Assembly: GCF_024323335.1 (NCBI RefSeq)
Contig: NC_066579.1
Location: forward strand, 238,685,475-238,749,474
Reading direction: 5' to 3'
DNA length: 64,000 nt
Source of the DNA: Lathyrus oleraceus
Lineage: Eukaryota > Streptophyta > Magnoliopsida > Fabales > Fabaceae
Of this stretch, positions 1 through 11,037 are shown in pieces. The stretch's first letter is position 1. Each line of letters opens with the position of its first letter. Below the pieces are notes generated by a model. That model searched no databases. It saw nothing but the letters and a program-made list of their open reading frames with translations, and was not told the origin of the DNA. The translations under genes and the position numbers were made by a program.

Positions 1-394
1 CAAAGATAATCTAATTAAATGAATTAGCATACTAATAATCAAGATTAAACTTAATTGATCTAAAATAAATAATCCTAAAATATAATTAGCCTAAATTGAG
101 TCCTAATGCTAAAACTAATCAAGTAAATTAATCCTAATTAAATCCTAATCCAACTAATTAATCTAATCTTAAATACTAAAAACATGTAAAACCTAGAATT
201 GATGGTGCCTATAGCAAGTGAAGTGCAGGCCCACACATCCAAGCCCAAACTTGCTGGCAGAGTCCAAGGGAGAAATGGGATTGAGCTTGAAAGGTTGATA
301 GAGGGGTGCGGATAACAAGTTTGGGCCTCAAGCCCAAACTTCACAATAACAATCACTAACAATCTAGATCCCATGTGGAGGTATGGAGGTGCAT
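1..394. other. AT-rich left flank of the MULE
   Basis: No gene is supported here. The first 180 bases are AT-rich. A less AT-rich patch at 200-345 repeats a short phrase around AGCCCAAACTT on both strands. If the MULE is removed, this flank joins the sequence at 51124, which looks like the transcribed part of a minus-strand LTR, so the flank may be the other half of that LTR. That link is inference. Confidence 0.4.
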
Positions 395-403
395 TCTTGT
401 TCC
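395..403. repeat. MULE target site duplication, left copy
   Basis: TCTTGTTCC directly precedes the left MULE terminus and recurs exactly at 51115-51123, right after the right terminus. Nine bases is the usual Mutator-family duplication length. Confidence 0.9.
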
Positions 404-466
404 GAAAACTTTACCCCGTACCCCTACAATTGTACCCACACCCCTACATTTAAATTTTTTTAACCA
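404..466 (+). repeat. MULE terminal inverted repeat, left
   Basis: It starts GAAAACTTTACCCCGTACCC. The reverse complement of the right end starts GAAATTTTTACCTTGTACCC, and similarity continues through a CTCCTACA / CCCCTACA block about 45 bases in. The two ends are clearly related but diverged, mostly by C/T differences. Confidence 0.8.
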
Positions 467-477
467 AAATACCCTCA

Positions 478-486
478 TATAAATAG
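478..486 (+). promoter_or_regulatory. Possible TATA box for the PMD gene
   Basis: TATAAATAG lies about 390 bp upstream of the PMD coding start, inside a short inverted repeat (ATACCCT ... AGGGTAT). The position just inside the terminal repeat suits an element promoter. No transcription start can be fixed from sequence alone. Confidence 0.35.
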
Positions 487-523
487 GGTATATTTTTCAT
501 TTTTAAATTTTTTTACCATTTTC

Positions 524-840
524 GTCTGAAGACTTCCGGAAAGCAAAATTTTCACTTTTTGGCATTGTAAACCGGATCACTCAATGTAAGTCTTCCGGTT
601 CATGTAATGTATACCGGAACACATGTCTAAAGAGTTCCGATTTGTTGCCTTTTGGGGGCACTGAACCAGAAGTCTTTTAGAAAGTCTTCCGGTTTGGTTT
701 GTTGTATACCAGAAGTCTTTCTTAAAGACTTCCGGTTTGGATGGTCTAAACCAGAACTCTTTTAAAAAGTGTTCCGATAGTCATCCTTTTTTTTAATTCA
801 CCGGAACTCTTCTTTGAAGTGTTCTGGTGCGTTTTTTTAT
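524..840. repeat. Subterminal hairpin array, left MULE end
   Basis: About seven near-palindromic units of about 30 bp, one every 40-50 bp. Each pairs a CCGGAAnnCTT or CCAGAAnnCTT arm with an AAGnnTTCCGG arm across a short spacer; one example runs from about 707 to 736. The same unit recurs about six times inside the right end. Shared subterminal units suggest transposase binding sites or fold-back structures; this is inference. Confidence 0.75.
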
Positions 841-867
841 ATAATTTTAAATTTTTTTTTTTTTGCA

Positions 868-2559
868 GTGGTTCGAAGACGAGGTGCAGATGGTAGGATT
901 CCAGTCCGCACGTTAGACCGGGGCGCATCTTCATCTGCAGTTGAGCCGGCTGGATATCCAGGAGGGTCGTACGATACATCTCTTTTGGTGAAGTACGAGC
1001 ATCATGTTGCTCGACATTTATGGTTCGGTGAGGTAAATAAACGGGATATATTTGAAAATGAATAATAGTTGAATATTTTATATTGTATTTTCTAATATGT
1101 GTTTTAATTGTTTTTAGGAAAGAGGTCCAAAGAAAGAGTTGAAGGTTGTTGGACATGGACTGAAGTTGACATCTAGGGTTCCATTGGCTCTTCCACCACA
1201 GATGGAGAGTTGGGTATCTAGATCTGGTTTATCTTCACTTCAGAGAACCAGTATGAATAAGATAGACACAAATCTTGTCTCTACATTTGTGGAAAGATGG
1301 CATCTAGAGACATCTTCATTTCACATGCTATTTGGTGAAATGAGCATTACTTTGGATGATGTCTCATGTCTGCTTCACTTGCCCATCAGGGGTATCTTCT
1401 GGAGCCCTTAGGATGTGACGGAAGAGGTAGCTGTTGAGTTTGCTGTTGACTACCTAGGAGTGTCACAAGGTGAGGCACAGTCACATGTCCGTAGCTGCAG
1501 GGGTTCGTATTACAAGTTGGAGTGGTTATACGATTTATTCGTACAACATAGAGCTGCTTCCAGTTGGGCATATGAGACCAAAGCATATCTATTGATGTTG
1601 GTGGGTTCCACCATATTTGCCGATAAGACCTTTACACTTGTAGAGACACGATACCTCCTCCTGTTTACGGACTTGGATAGATGTTCAGGATATAGTTGGG
1701 GAGCAGCTGCACTAGTTACCCTATACAGATATCTTGGAGATGCGTCCATTACAGTTGCAAACAACTCGGTGGATATCCTACTCTCCTACATGTATATAAT
1801 TTAATTTTGTTTATTAAGTGTTGGATTCATTTTATAAAATATGTTAACTTAATTTATTTTATTTATTATGTTTGTATTTTGTAACAGTGCTGGATTCACG
1901 AATACTTTCCAACTGTTGGAAAAAGAGGGGAGAATTGGAAACCTGTTGATAACTGTGGTCTTCCCCGAGCGATGAGATGGTCGTATAGGCAAGGAGTCCT
2001 GAAGGTTGATGATTTACGACCTATTTTGGACGAGATGACACCTGCCGACGTCATATGGCATCCATTTGAGGATCATAGAGCATGGCGTCTATTTGATGAG
2101 ATATGTCTTTACAGGGGCTGTTTGAAGTGGGGTGAAACAGTTGTTCCATACTTGCCTGATAGGTGTTTACGTTAGTTCGGGTATAGGCAGTATGTTCCAT
2201 CCCCACCTCTTGATTGTATGATGGCGACAGATATTGATGTTGATTGGATTAGTTACCATCAGAGTGTTATCGCTGTGATCGGTCCATCTACCCTGGCCAC
2301 CAATCCATCTAATGTAGAAGATGGTTATCTGGAGTGGTATTATTGTGTTTCGCATCCATGGTTGGTCCCTCCCCATCGTGACGATCCAAGAGAGGTACCA
2401 GTTCCTGTATATGACGTCGGACCATCTGATCCTGATTGGGCTCGTGTACCTACATTGATTCATCGCTATCTGAGACAGGTTAATGCTAAAGAGGAAGATC
2501 CACAGTTTGCTGAGTTTGCTGATTTATTTGAAGCTTTGCATATTTCTCGTTCACATTGA
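868..2559 (+). pseudogene. PMD (MAIN-like plant mobile domain) protein of the MULE, broken
   Basis: Three exons can be read: about 868-1032, 1118-1791 and 1888-2559. The introns of 85 and 96 bp have GT..AG borders at 1033-1117 and 1792-1887. The product resembles the aminotransferase-like PMD family (MAIN/MAIL1 relatives), with blocks such as VERWHLETSSFHMLFGEMSI in exon 2 and WSYRQGVLKVDDLRPILDEM then FDEICLYRGCLKWGE in exon 3. It has two TAG stops (1409-1411 and 2173-2175), each where related proteins would carry Gln, and a frame change near 1755-1768 just before the second intron. The start is uncertain: the frame is open from 814, but family-like sequence begins near 868, where TTTGCAG could also be a splice acceptor. 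The gene faces the OTU end of the transposase gene across a gap of about 120 bp. In the host, MAIN-type proteins act in nuclear silencing and genome stability; the role of element-borne copies is not settled. Confidence 0.85.
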
Positions 2560-2678
2560 TTTATGTATTAAGTTTTAAAACTGAATATAATAGACATAAT
2601 ATAAAATTCATGTTTTGATTACATATTTATGTTTTGAGTACATATTCATGCTAATACAGGTGTAAGTAATTTCCAATG
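2560..2678. other. Convergent intergenic gap of the MULE
   Basis: A short AT-rich spacer between the stop of the PMD gene (+) and the stop of the transposase/OTU gene (-). It should hold both 3' ends, but no certain polyadenylation signal was picked out. Confidence 0.5.
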
Positions 2679-2999
2679 TTACATACGTCCTGCAAATCCT
2701 AACATCCAAGTAGTTGCTGTATGAGAACGATATTTCCTCCAATCTAATGTGACCGGTGGCAATGGAAACCCCTCTTTCATGTTAACCTGATAAAGTAAAA
2801 TAATTAAAATATTAAGTCATATAAAATATTAAGTGAAATAATTAAAATATTAACAAAACCAATGCGTACCTGAATCCAATGATTGTGGTTAACAAAACCA
2901 ATACAATAAATAAAGACATTTGGTGAATGTGAACTTGTCATCGGAAAGAAAGTCATGCACGAATTGTCTAAACAGACAAGTACAACATTATAGTGATTC
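2679..2999 (-). pseudogene. C-terminal part of the MULE OTU protease domain, cut off by a retrotransposon
   Basis: Reading minus, 2999-2870 codes for the second half of an OTU cysteine protease domain: a YNVVLV strand, a TFFP block, then FVNHNHWIQ, which supplies the likely catalytic His (plus positions near 2879-2887). An 83-bp intron with GT..AG borders (2787-2869) follows, then a last exon 2786-2679 with a GFPLPPVTLDWRKYRSHT-type tail and a TAA stop. The Cys-containing half lies at 48303-48957. The codons flow in frame from 48303 to 2999 when the inserted element and one GATTC copy are removed. So this is the far end of the gene that starts at 50648, now more than 45 kb away. Confidence 0.85.
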
Positions 3000-3563
3000 T
3001 GTAGATGTTTGATTGGCTGCATTTTATGGTAAAACACTAACTGGACTCTAATGTCTCGACTGATGTCGTGACATGCTGTGGAGATGTTTGATTGACTGCA
3101 TTATGTGTTAGATCATCTAACTGTACTCTGATGTCTTGGCTGATGTCATGACATTCTGAGTAGTATACTACAGGTTTAGCTAATACAGGATTTATTGAAT
3201 GTCAAACTGGATGTTATGACATTCATCCCTGTCAGCATATACTGAATAATAGGCAGGTTGGTTTTCTGCTTCAGTTCAGTATGTATCTCAGTCTGTTTAT
3301 CAAGAGAATAACAGACCTGGCATAAGGCCGTTGTGTAAATGTCAAACTGGATGTTTTGACATTTATTACTGTAAGCTGATATTGAAGTATAGACATATTG
3401 GTCTGCTACAGTACATCATTTAGCACAGTCTATTTTCAGGAAAATAACAGACTTAGCATATGGTCTATGTTCTAGACGTCAAACTGAATGTTGTGACATT
3501 CATTCCTGACAGCATATGCTATTTGTGGAGGTATTGAAGACTCAATCAGAATAAACAGTTTCT

Positions 3564-3707
3564 AAATATGGAGATATTTTAGGAACTAAATATGGAGATA
3601 TTTTAGGAACTAAATATAGAGATATTTTAGGAACTAAATATGGAGATATTTTAGGAACTAAATATGGACATATTTTAGGAACTAAATATGGAGATATTTT
3701 AGGAACT
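3564..3707. repeat. 24-bp tandem repeat, six units, in the left outer LTR
   Basis: Six units of AAATATGGAGATATTTTAGG plus AACT, with single-base changes in units 3 and 5. The right LTR has seven. Confidence 0.95.
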
Positions 3708-3816
3708 AAAAGATTGAAGACCTTGATTGCAGCATAAACTTTCTGCTGGCTTTGTAACAGCAAAGAAGAAGTTTGCTGCGATTTCTGAAGGCCCAAATCC
3801 AGTTGGGTGATTAGGT

Positions 3817-3825
3817 TATAAATAG
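3817..3825 (+). promoter_or_regulatory. LTR TATA box
   Basis: TATAAATAG lies about 820 bp into the left LTR, downstream of the 24-bp repeats. It recurs at the matching site (47404-47412) of the right LTR. This would set the U3/R boundary shortly downstream. Confidence 0.6.
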
Positions 3826-4717
3826 CAAATTGTAACCTAGTTTTTGTAAGCCTCTTAGAATGAAAAATTAGGGGTATGTGTAAGGTAAACCTCCCAACCT
3901 GTGGGAAGGTTACCATGTGTTTCTCAGTGTTCTAAAACTGAGAGTATTTGTGACTCAAAGCCTGTAGGCAAGAGTTATTATGTTCTTGAACGAATCTGTG
4001 AAGCAAGTTCAAGTTGTTTAAACATTACATTGTAATTGTAGTGATAGGAATGGAAATTGGAGGTTTCTATCTAGGAGTTCCTAGGTATAGATTGCATTGG
4101 GTAGGGATTAAGTGAAGAGTTGTAAATGGGGGAGTTTAACTCTGAATTAATACTGTTGATAGTGGATCTTCTTCCTGGCTTGGTATGCCCCCAGACGTAG
4201 GTGAGTTGCACCGAATTGGGTTAACAATTGCTTGTGTTTTTACCTTCTGCACACTATATTTTGTCTGTTATAACTCGGTCTGGTTTTAGTCTGTTTATGA
4301 AGGGAATAACAGATATGACACATAGCCTGCAGTCTGAATGTAAAACAGAATGTTATGACATTCATCATTGACTGTTGATATTAATGGACTGGTTGGTCTG
4401 TTACAGTTCACTCATCTGTAATGTTGGGACAGGTGATGTTCAAACCAATGTTGAGACATCATGCTAATAACTGGGTAGGATAAATAAACATAAGGGCTAT
4501 GTTTGATCTCTATTGTGTGTTTGCACTAGATGGAAAGAACTGGATGTTCTTCTTTCCATGGTGGTATATTAGCAGATGTTGTAACATCTGTGAATGTGTG
4601 CATATGAGTACTGGATCATAATTTATATAACTGTCTTGCTGTATTTGCAACAATGTTAGCTCAGATGTCATGACTTGGAGTAGAACATCTGAATTCTGAC
4701 TATGCCAGAATTTCAAA

Positions 4718-4730
4718 TGGTATCAGAGCA
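4718..4730 (+). other. Primer binding site of the outer copia element
   Basis: TGGTATCAGAGCA begins two bases after the LTR. It is the usual plant copia site complementary to the 3' end of initiator tRNA-Met. Confidence 0.9.
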
Positions 4731-4980
4731 GGCATCCTGTTCTGGTTCTGGATGAGATCCATGGGTGATACTTTCTGGTATCTTGCAAGGAGTTATGTTA
4801 GTACTGATGTTGGAACCTGTGGAAGGTTCTGTGATCTCCCTGAACGGTCCCTTGAAGTAGGTGGATGGACTATTCATGACAGGAACTGTGTGTACCTGTC
4901 TCTGGAGGTTGGCAATTGGCCTTGTGTGGGACAACTGTGCTAAGTATTGAATCATATTCAAACTTGGTATGTTCTTGGAG
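4731..4980 (+). other. Leader remnant of the outer copia element
   Basis: The first 60 bases parallel the leader of the inner SIRE-type copies (a TGAGATC phrase, then a TACTTTCT phrase), but no gag start follows. Sequence from about 4800 to 4980 is unrecognised and ends abruptly at the inner array. Confidence 0.6.
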
Positions 4981-7900
4981 GTTGCATCTGTTGAACAAAA
5001 TGTGTTACCATTTGTTCTGACATACCACCAAAGACTATATCATCCACATAGATTTGAGCAATCATGATTTTGCCGTCTTCATCCTTCACAAACAAGGTTT
5101 TATCTATTCCACCTTTTCTATAACCATTTGAGGTCAGAAATTCGGTCAACCTTTCATACCATGCTCTAGGTGCTTGTTTAAACCCATACAAGGCTTTCCT
5201 CAACTTGTATAGATGCTTAGGTTGGTTAGGATCACAGAACCCTTTAGGTTGTTCCACATAGACTTCTTCATTCAAGTAGCCATTCAAGAATGCACTCTTC
5301 ACATCCATTTGGAATAGTTTAAACTTCAGAATGCATGCTACCCCTAACAACAATCTGATGGACTCAAGCCTAGCCACAGGAGCAAATGTCTCATCAAAAT
5401 CCACCCCTTCAACTTGAGTGTATCCTTGAGCTACTAGTCTTGCTTTATTCCTAGTAATTACTCCTTTCTCATCAGATTTATTTTTGTAGATCCACTTGGT
5501 ACCAATGATGTTGGTCCCTTCAGGTCTTGGAACTAGCTCCCATACTTCATTCCTTTTGAACTGCTCAAGTTCCTCTTGCATGGCATTGATCCAGTATTCG
5601 TCAGTCAGGGCTTCTTTCACATTCTTTGGTTCAACCTTGGATACAAAACAGGAATTTGAGCTTATTCCCCGTGACCCGGTAGTCACACCACTATTAGGAT
5701 CCCTTATGATAAGATCCTTAGGGTGGTCTTTCTGAATTCTGATAGATGGCATTTTGGTGGTTGCATCTACTTCACATTCAGGAGGAAGTACCTGTACTTC
5801 TTCAGACTTGACTGGAATGTCAGTTGAACTGTCAAGGAATGTTTCAACATCCTCTACGACATCGATCCCTTCCTCTTTATCCTCCACAATAACATTTATG
5901 GATTCCATCAGGACATTGGTCCTGTAGTTGAACACTCTGTAGGCTCTGCTGTTAGTGGAGTATCCTAGAAATATACCCTCATCACTTTTGGGATCCAACT
6001 TCCTTCTCTGTTCATGATCTGTGAGAATGTAGCATTTACTTCCAAAGATATGAAAGTACTTCACTATGGGTTTTCTGCCTTTCCATATTTCATATAGAGT
6101 GGAGGAGGTTCCTTTTCTCAAGGTAACTCTGTTGTGAACATAGCACGCGGTATTCATTGCTTCAGCCCAAAAGTGCATGGGGAGCTTCTTTGCATGAATC
6201 ATTGCTCTGGCAGATTCTTGAATAGTTCTATTTTTTCTTTCAACTATCCCATTCTGCTGGGGAGTTATAGGGGAGGAGAACTCATGACTTATTCCTTCAG
6301 ACGAGCAAAACTCATCAAACTTGGAATTCTTGAACTCCGTACCATGATCACTCCTAATCCGGACCACACAACTGCCCTTTTCCCTTTGAAGTCTTATGCA
6401 CAGGTCTTTGAAGACATCAAATGTATCTGACTTCTCTCTGATGAAGCTTATCCACGTGTATCTGGAATGGTCATCAACCACCACGTAGGCATATCTCTTC
6501 CCACCAAGACTTTTAACCTGCATAGGTCCCATTAAGTCCATGTGCAACAGTTCCAGAACTCTGGAAGTTGTAGGATGTCCCAGCTTCGGATGTGACATCT
6601 TGGTTTGCTTGCCCACCTGGCATTCTCCACAGACTCTTCCTTCATCAATAAGCAGCTTTGGAATTCCTCTGACTGCTTCCTTGGATATAATCTTCTTCAT
6701 TCCCCGTAAGTGGAGATGTCCAAGACGTCTATGCCACAACTTCACCTCCTGTTCTTCCTTGGCTGAGGAGCATATTATGGAAAAGTTAGAGACTTTAGGT
6801 TCCCACAGATAACAATTATCTTTGGACCTGGTTCCTCTCATAACTTCCTGATTGTCACCATTTGTCACAATGCATAGCTCCTTAGTAAACTGAACATGGA
6901 ACCCTTGATCACACAGCTGGCTTATGCTGATGAGGTTTGCAGTTAGTCCTCTTACTAACAGCACATTATTCAGTTTTGGAACTCCAGAGCAGTCCAGATT
7001 ACCCACACCTTTTATTTTTCCTTTGGCACCATCACCAAAGGTCACATAGCTGGTAGTGTGAGGTTGAATATCCACCAGTAGATTTTCCATACCAGTCATA
7101 TGTCTTGAGCATCCACTGTCAAAGTACCAGTCTTCTCTGGTAGAAGCCCTTAGAGCTGTGTGTGCTAACCTAGCATACCATTGTTGCTTCTTGATGGGGA
7201 CATAGCGCTTATATGCCTTATGCTTAGGCCTGACATGCGAGGCTTGGTTAGGGAAACCATGAAGCCAGTAGCAGAAGGCTTTTATATGTCCAAGCCTACC
7301 ACAGTGGTGACACCTCCACTCCTGGTACTTCCTCTTCTGATGATTGTTCATCCTAGTTCCCCGATGTTGAGACATTGGCTTTGACTTCCGCTTGAACTTC
7401 TGAACTTTAGCCTTTGGGCGTTTGTGTTCAGCTGAGGATCTTTTCCCAAATCCTAGGCCAGATTTGGTTCTAGACTTCTGTCCCACCTTTAGAATCTCTT
7501 CCAAAGTGTCAGTTCCCTTGTTCATCATTCTGATGGATTTAGTCATCTGATTCAGCTTGGAGGTCAGCAAGGCTATCTCACCATTTAGACCCTCTATGGC
7601 TGTCAGATGCTTCTGTCTCTCATCTTCCAGTTCCTTGATGAGTTTCTTCTGCTTTTCTCCTTGTACACGGACTTCTGCACTGGTGGTACACAGCTTCTTA
7701 TATGCTGCAGCAAGTTCATCAAAGGTCAGTTCATCTGCACTTGAGTCATCATCAGAGGCACAAACACTGGTTAGTGCAGTGACATGTTTGGCAGATTCTC
7801 CTTCAGATTCACTTTCAGAATCTCCTTCAGACCATGTGATAGTTAGCCCCTTCTTTTGCATCTTGAGATAAGTAGGACATTCAGCTCTGACGTGTCCATA

Positions 7901-8797
7901 CCCTTCACAACCATGACACTGGATTCCCTTGCCTTGGTTGAACTTTTCTTCATAAGTTGATCTTTTCCTGATGTCAGACGGGATGTTCTTGACATTAGGT
8001 TTCCCTCTTTGATCAATCTTCTTCACGAACTTGTTGAACTGTCTCCCAAGCATGGCTAAGGCTTCTGATATACTTTCATCACCTTCAGTATATCCTGCTT
8101 CTGACTCTTCTTCAGCATTAGATACAAAAGCTACGCTTTTGTTCTTCTTTTCAGCATTCTCACACAAGCCCATTTCAAAGGTTTAGAGAGAACCAATGAG
8201 CTCATCCACCTTCATATTGCAGATGTCCTGCGCCTCCTCTATGGCTGTGACCTTCATAGCAAATCTCTTAGGCAAGGACCTGAGAATCTTTCTTACAAGT
8301 TTCTCTTCAGCCATTTTCTCACCTAGTCCACCAGAGGTGTTTGCAATTTCAAGAATATTCATGTGAAAGTCATGAATAGTCTTATCCTCTTTCATCCTCA
8401 GATTTTCAAACTTGGTGGTCAGCATCTGAAGTTTGGACATCTTCACCTTGGAAGTACCTTCATGAGTTACCTTGAGGGTATCCCAAACTTCCTTAGCTAG
8501 TTCACAGTGGTGCACCAGCCTGAAGATATTCTTACTGATTCCATTGAACAATGCATTCAAGACCTTGGAATTTCCAAGAGCTAATGCCTCTTGCTCCTTG
8601 TCCCACTCTTCTTCAGGAATCTGCACACTGACTCCATCTTCACCTGTCTTCGTTGGATGTTCCCATCCTTTGTTGACAGCTCTCCAGACTTTGCTATCTA
8701 GAGACCTTAAGAAGGCTATCATACGAGGCTTCCAGTCATCATAATTAGAGCCATCCAACATGGGTGGTCTATTTGAGTGTCCTATATCCTTGTCCAT
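4958..8797 (-). pseudogene. Copia gag-pol, copy A, 3'-truncated
   Basis: Gag starts at 8797 (MDKDIGHSNRPPMLDGSNYD), as in SIRE-type gag. A stop at 8180-8182, where copy C has a Gln codon, splits gag after 204 codons. The 1071-codon frame that follows holds a CCHC knuckle ([14 protein letters not shown], about residue 86), a second one ([14 protein letters not shown], about 288), the protease DSG (about 352), the HRRLGH integrase zinc region, the integrase core ([14 protein letters not shown], then an ERKNR block) and RT up to YVDD (about 1042). It then runs off into foreign sequence near 4981, losing the RT end, RNase H and the 3' LTR. It keeps APVARL in RT, where B and C have AHVARL. Confidence 0.9.
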
Positions 8798-8850
8798 GGT
8801 ACTAGAAAGTAACTTCCCTAGATCTCACCCAGAAATACACAGGCAGGGTG

Positions 8851-8867
8851 CCTGCTCTGATGCCAAT
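8851..8867 (-). other. Primer binding site, copy A
   Basis: Minus-strand ATTGGCATCAGAGCAGG directly follows the LTR end. It is a variant of the initiator tRNA-Met site. Equivalent sites lie at 15788-15804 (B) and 22726-22742 (C). Confidence 0.8.
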
Positions 8868-10340
8868 TGAAATTCTAGTTATCAGACTTTAGATGTCACA
8901 CGGGTTGTTATGACATCCAATTCTGCACAGACAAGAATTATGCAGAACTTAACAGTAAGTGCTGTAAATAACACAAGTAAATGTTTACCCAGTTCAGTCC
9001 AACATGACCTACATCTGGGGGCTACCAAGCCAGGGAGGAAATCCACTATCAGTAGTATTAATTCAAAGCTAAACTCACTCGTTTACAACTTGTCACTTAA
9101 TCCCTACCCAATGCAATTTCAATCTTACTCTAAGATCAGAGTTCCTACTCACTCCCCCTCAATCACCTCAGTGATTACTACCTTTAATCAATATTAAAGA
9201 CAACTTTGAAGTCACACTTCAAACAACTCTTGATTGTGCTTAACAACTTTAATCAAGATACACAGCACTCACACTTAAAAGCTTTGAGCGACACAACACT
9301 TACAGCTCAATGAACACCCTATGCCAAAGCAATCATCTACTTGATAATGGCTTGGCTTACAAGATATGTCTAATACAAGACTCACAAAAATACAGCAGTG
9401 AAGTATGATGGACACACTAAATCTTCACGCCTCAAAATCCCCAGTTCTGAATGAAGGAACGACTTCCTTTTATATTGCAGTACTTGGGCCTTTGCACTTG
9501 TATTCTCCTGAATTTAAGGTCACGCGAGTTCCCCTAAATTCCACATCTAGGTTACTAACAAATAGGTTATTTGTTAGGTTCATTAAATGTAGCTTGGTTG
9601 TTAATTTCCTGGATTTTCTCTCAGTTGTTGAATCCTTGAAGAATAGCCTGAGAAAAAGCTGAAACAGAAAACTGAACAACCTACAATATAGCATATGCTG
9701 TCAGGAATGAATGTCACGACATTCAACTTGACATCAAGGATCATATGCTAAGTCTGCTTTTCCAGAAAACAGACTGTACAATTTTGCTGACCTGTACATG
9801 ACCAAAATGACCATACTACAGTAACAGCTTACATTAATAAATATCAAAGTATCCAATTTGACATTTACACATTTGGCCTTAAGTTAGTTCTGTTATCCTC
9901 TTGAAGAATAGACTAAGAAACATACTGAAGTGTAGCAGAACACCACTCTGTCTATTGTTCAGTATATGCTGTCAATGATGAATGTCATAACATCCAGTTT
10001 GACATTCAGTCAGTAGGCCTTATGCCAGGTCTGGTATTTCCTTGATAACCAGACTGCAAATGAATACTGAGCTCTAACAGAACACCAACTGTTCTATTCC
10101 TCAGTATCTGCTGACAGGGATGAATGTCACAACATCCAGTTTGACATTCAATAAATCCTGTATTAGCCAATCCTGCAGTAACTACTCAAGTGTGTCATGA
10201 CATCAGTCAAGACATCAGAGTACAGTTAGATATTCTAACCTACAATGCAGTTACACATACACACCATGTCATGACATCAGTCAAGACATTAGAATCCAGC
10301 TAGTGTTTTACCATATAATGCAGCCAATTAAACACCTACA
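8868..10340 (-). repeat. LTR between copies A and B
   Basis: It is 1473 bp; read on minus it runs from TGTAGGTG to TTTCA. It appears identical to 15805-17277 wherever I compared them. It is related to, but a different subfamily from, the outer LTRs. Confidence 0.9.
9466..9474 (-). promoter_or_regulatory. TATA box of the inner copia LTR
   Basis: Minus-strand TATAAAAGG in the middle of the LTR. The same box is at 16403-16411. It falls inside the 405-bp deletion of the third LTR. Confidence 0.6.
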
Positions 10341-10791
10341 AACTCCCCATTTGGCAAATTTTTGGCTAAAACACTTTGATCCCCATAACAGAGTTCATAG
10401 CAGCGGAATCACACATCTAGCAGGAATTTGAACTAGCTAATACACTCAGAGTGGCAGCACACTCACACACATGGAAGTTAAATAAAAACTTCATAAAACA
10501 GCACACAGACAGAAGTTAAATAAAAACTTCTAATTGCAGCACACAGATAGAAGTTAATTACAAACTTCATCACACATCAGCTGCAGGGGAAGGAATCTTC
10601 GAATCTGTCATGAAAGTCTGTTGTAACAGACCAATCTGTTGTCTGGGGTATCACTTGTTACTCCCCCTTTTTGCCAAAAATGTTGCCAAAGCCAACAACA
10701 TAAACAGAAAAAATGACAGACTTACAGACTTGGTTTTACTTCACAGTTTCAACCAAGTTAGCACCCACTTGATCTTGCTTCACAGCTTTGA
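10341..10791 (-). other. 3' untranslated region and polypurine tract, copy B
   Basis: Minus AAATGGGGAGTT directly precedes the LTR and is the likely plus-strand primer. Upstream lie three runs of an AGAAGTTAAATAAAAACTTC-type short inverted repeat and a second purine tract (minus GGCAAAAAGGGGGAGTAAC, near 10655-10675). The same region occurs at 17278-17728. Confidence 0.7.
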
Positions 10792-11037
10792 TCAAGAAAT
10801 CACCCACTTTTGCTTTACTGTAGGTACAGGCATATCAGATGCCATGACTTTGTTTCTGACATCCAGAACCACTCCTGCATGAACAACATCCTTGAATTCC
10901 TGCAAGTGCATAGGCCTTCTCACGTTAGGATGTCTCCTTACCCTCTTGTTGCCACACTTGTTGCAAGTGGTATAGCTATGATCTGTTGACCAATCAGAAC
11001 ATAGTTCCAATAAATACATTCCAAACATCATTGGTTG
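10792..11037 (-). CDS. In-frame extension after pol, reachable by stop readthrough (env-like remnant?)
   Basis: The pol stop TAG (11038-11040) is followed by CAA CCA and then, in the same frame, by about 81 open codons that include TCNKCGNKRVRRHP. UAG-CAR-YYA is the tobamovirus-type leaky stop context. In the soybean element SIRE1 an envelope-like product is known to be made by suppression of the stop after pol. That this short product is a remnant of such an ORF is inference; it shows no clear signal peptide or membrane segment. The same extension is kept in C (17729-17974) and D (43719-43964). Confidence 0.5.
   Translation of the reverse strand, partial: QPMMFGMYLLELCSDWSTDHSYTTCNKCGNKRVRRHPNVRRPMHLQEFKDVVHAGVVLDVRNKVMASDMPVPTVKQKWVIS

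Larger units (their letters stand above)
3000..4715 (+). repeat. Left LTR of the outer copia element
   Basis: It is 1716 bp, from TGTAGATG to TTTCA. It is nearly identical to 46563-48302; the 24-bp length difference equals one unit of an internal tandem repeat. Several direct repeats of a 'ctgatgtc-tgacat' type phrase occur in the first 500 bp, a pattern shared with the inner minus-strand LTRs. Confidence 0.92.

Noticed and set aside
2804..3037. A 77-codon minus frame as an independent gene
   Set aside because: It merges a true OTU exon with intron and LTR sequence; the exon structure explains it better.
4510..4961. Minus-strand frames in the outer LTR and leader
   Set aside because: The LTR frame is the same sequence that seems to extend the OTU ORF at 48097-48302; both are LTR read-through without domain support.
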